Assembly: GCA_001953115.1 (NCBI GenBank) | Contig: LSSL01002360.1 | Location: 1-10,738, forward strand | Direction of reading: 5' to 3' | Source of the DNA: Smittium mucronatum | Taxonomy: Eukaryota > Kickxellomycota > Harpellomycetes > Harpellales > Legeriomycetaceae | DNA: 10,738 nucleotides | Shown here: positions 8,389-10,738 of the stretch, piece by piece | How the letters are laid out: each line of letters opens with the position of its first letter | How positions within the stretch are numbered: position 1 is the stretch's first letter | The notes under the pieces: generated by a model | What the model was told of the DNA's origin: nothing | Seen by the model: only the letters and a program-made list of their open reading frames with translations | Databases searched by the model: none | Made by a program: the position numbers and the translations under genes

Positions 8389-10123
8389 TCAATATTTTAT
8401 TAGAAATCTGAAATTTGAATATCCAATAATTAATGTTAAAAATCGACATATTTTGAATTTTTTTTTTTTCTTATTCATCAAAGCGTGACATATATAAAAG
8501 TTTCTAAAAGAAAGAAAAAATCGAATAATAATAAGAATACGTGCAATAGTTGGATTTTATTTTTCGATCTAAACCATTTTTAAAAGACAATTAAACCTAT
8601 TAAATAGCTTTATTGGATTTTTAAAACTATATAAATAACTATTTAAAAATACTAAGGTCGGCTATTTAATGATATTATTAAAAAAATTAAAATTTTGTTA
8701 AGTTAAGGTTTCTAAACATAGTAAGATAATTTAATGGGCTGGTTTTTTCTAAGGATATTTTCAAGCTAGTTCAAATTTTCGAAAAAAATATATGCTAAAG
8801 GTGAATTTTTTTATTATTAAAGATTTAAATATAAGAATAATCAATTTATTTTAGATCCCAAAATAATTCTCGTTTAATTCGAAATTATCATAAGCTAAAG
8901 GCATGGTTCAGTTTTTTTAAATGGTAAAAAAATATATTGTTAAAGTTTGGCATAAAAATTTATATTAAAATTATTTTAAATTAAATTTAAATGGAGTTTC
9001 TAACGTGATAACTTATAATTAAATAAAAAGATTAAATATTTATTACTGTGCTCTTCAAATGTTTAATATGAACCAAAAAGTTTTTAAAAATTATAATTTA
9101 TGCTGAGTGAATGTATACATGAATTATTGGATATTAGGACTACTAGAAACTCCAAATTTTAGTACATGAATAATAAAATTCAAAAAATAAGGAGGCTGCA
9201 CATCTATTTAAAATTAAATATTTATTATTTCTCATTGAAAAAAATTTCAGTAGCAAATCACCCAAAAAAACCCAGATTTTTTTTTTGTAATATTCCTAAT
9301 ATTTTTTGATTTTATTTCCAATTGAATGATTTGATATTTATTATTTCTTGCTAGATTTAACAAAAATTATCGAGAATTTTTTTTTTTTATCCATTTCAAA
9401 TATATAATATATCTTATAATATTTAAACTGATTATTTAGTACTCTAATTATTGTTTATGTTTAAAATTTTTCTTGTGTACTCTAATAAACATCATAATTT
9501 ATAAGATTTAATTTTATTCTTATTAGTCAAAAAAATAAATAAAACATGTATTATTTTTTAGACTGAATTTTCAGTATTGTTCAAAATCTGTTTAAATAGC
9601 ATATATTCGTGTATAGTACGATAAATAATCTTTTATAATATAAAATTGGTAAAGAAAGATTATTTTTATTAGGAAATTTTTATTTTGTGTTAAATTTTCT
9701 TTCTTTTTTTGTATTTAAGCCTCTAGTTGGATATACATAAATAAAATTATAAAAAAAATTAAAAAAAATGAATTATATAAAATTTAAAATATGTTTACCT
9801 ATTATATAAAAACAAAAATATATACATTTAGTGGTTTTTTTTCAAAAAAAAAATGAAAAAAATGCATAATTCTTGGATTAATAGAGATTTTATCGTAATT
9901 GTTTAGCTGTAAAGACAAAACCACTCAATTTTAAAAAAATTTCCCCGAATATCTTAATAACTCTTTAATAATATTTTTTGATCGAGATATTTTTTAATGT
10001 TAGATTAAATAGCTAATTTATGATTCTAAAATAAAAAAATCTAATATTATCAAATTTATTGGTCTGATAATTTTATAAACATTCGAAAAACCTAATACGC
10101 TCATTAAAAAAAATTGAAAAAAT

Positions 10124-10137
10124 TTATTTCGAAATAA
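10124..10137. repeat. 14-bp perfect palindrome
   Basis: TTATTTCGAAATAA is its own reverse complement, centred on a CG step. It could be a dimeric protein-binding site, but no gene is adjacent and palindromes of this kind arise easily in AT-rich DNA. Confidence 0.5.
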
Positions 10138-10738
10138 CTTGATCAATTTCTTAATGGTTAGGTATATATTTAAATCACGCCTGATTAATCTAAATCCAAA
10201 TCTGATTTTTTAAAATCAATCGAGTTTAGAATTATATCCAATAAAATTGAGGATAAATAGCTTCATTTTTTCAAATTAACCATTTTTGGACGTAATTTTT
10301 TTCTTATTATTGTATGTGTATATTGGCTACCAAAATTGGGCATAAGATTTATTTAACCAATAATATGAAATAATTGCTGATTTAATGGCAGAATTGGAAA
10401 TGAAATGAAAGTGATTTATTTTCAGCCAGTCCTGAAATAATTAAATTAAATTTGAAATAAGCATGACTGTTAATTTTTATATTTTAACTACTATTCGGTA
10501 TTTCATCGAAAAAACTGATTATTAAAATCTAAAATTGAATTTTCATATTTTATAGACGTACGATTCTGCTCTTGCCTTATATTATCTTAAGTATAGTGAG
10601 TAATAATAATATATTATTTTATCTATTTCCAGATCCCTAAATTCAGTGTTAACTTTTATAGATACCCTCCATCACAATTTTTTTTATTAAAGCTATAAGC
10701 GCTTGTCTTTTATCTATTACTTTTTATATAGCATCACA

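Larger units (their letters stand above)
8041..10738. other. AT-rich noncoding DNA
   Basis: Long A and T runs with very low G+C (11 of 60 bases in the line 9421-9480). The (CATA)5 run, the 14-bp palindrome and a weak inverted pair (8148-8155 with 8259-8266) are the only structures noted. I see no gene. Confidence 0.7.

Overview
The window is very AT-rich eukaryotic DNA with one confident protein gene. That gene is an intronless minus-strand open frame at 3993-5417. It encodes a 474-residue CorA-superfamily divalent-cation (probably Mg2+) transporter with the family's GMN signature and two C-terminal membrane segments. Lines counted by eye give about 33-48% G+C inside the gene and about 17-18% in the outer flanks. 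Contrast this large, low gene density, an A at -3 of the start codon and an AATAAA just past the stop suggest a eukaryote. The architecture (WIDxxDPT strand, GMNVxVP loop) is closest to the fungal Alr1/Mnr2 branch of CorA, so an early-diverging fungus with an AT-rich genome is my best guess. That placement is inference; no rRNA, tRNA or second gene is present to test it.

Layout: 1-1800 is low-complexity AT-rich DNA with an (AT)8 run, a 13-bp direct repeat and a strong hairpin. From about 1801 to 3950 the composition is intermediate (lines counted at 32-35% G+C). This part holds pyrimidine-rich patches, a 12-G run inside a possible G-quadruplex, and a minus-strand frame at 2885-3358 interrupted by only two stops. 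One of those stops would be removed by a plausible 63-nt intron. 3993-5417 is the transporter. Just upstream, at 5511-5527, lie a CRE-like octamer and a TATA-like element that could form its promoter. 5528-8040 has a few 25-66 codon open frames at about chance level, plus a diverged repeat cluster at 7195-7328. 8041-10738 returns to very AT-rich DNA with a (CATA)5 microsatellite and a 14-bp palindrome.

With one gene there is no operon or pathway context. No CRISPR array, rRNA, tRNA, transposase or complete mobile element was seen. No clear new biological system is evident. The items most worth a second look are the cryptic minus-strand frame beside the G-tract and the diverged repeat cluster.
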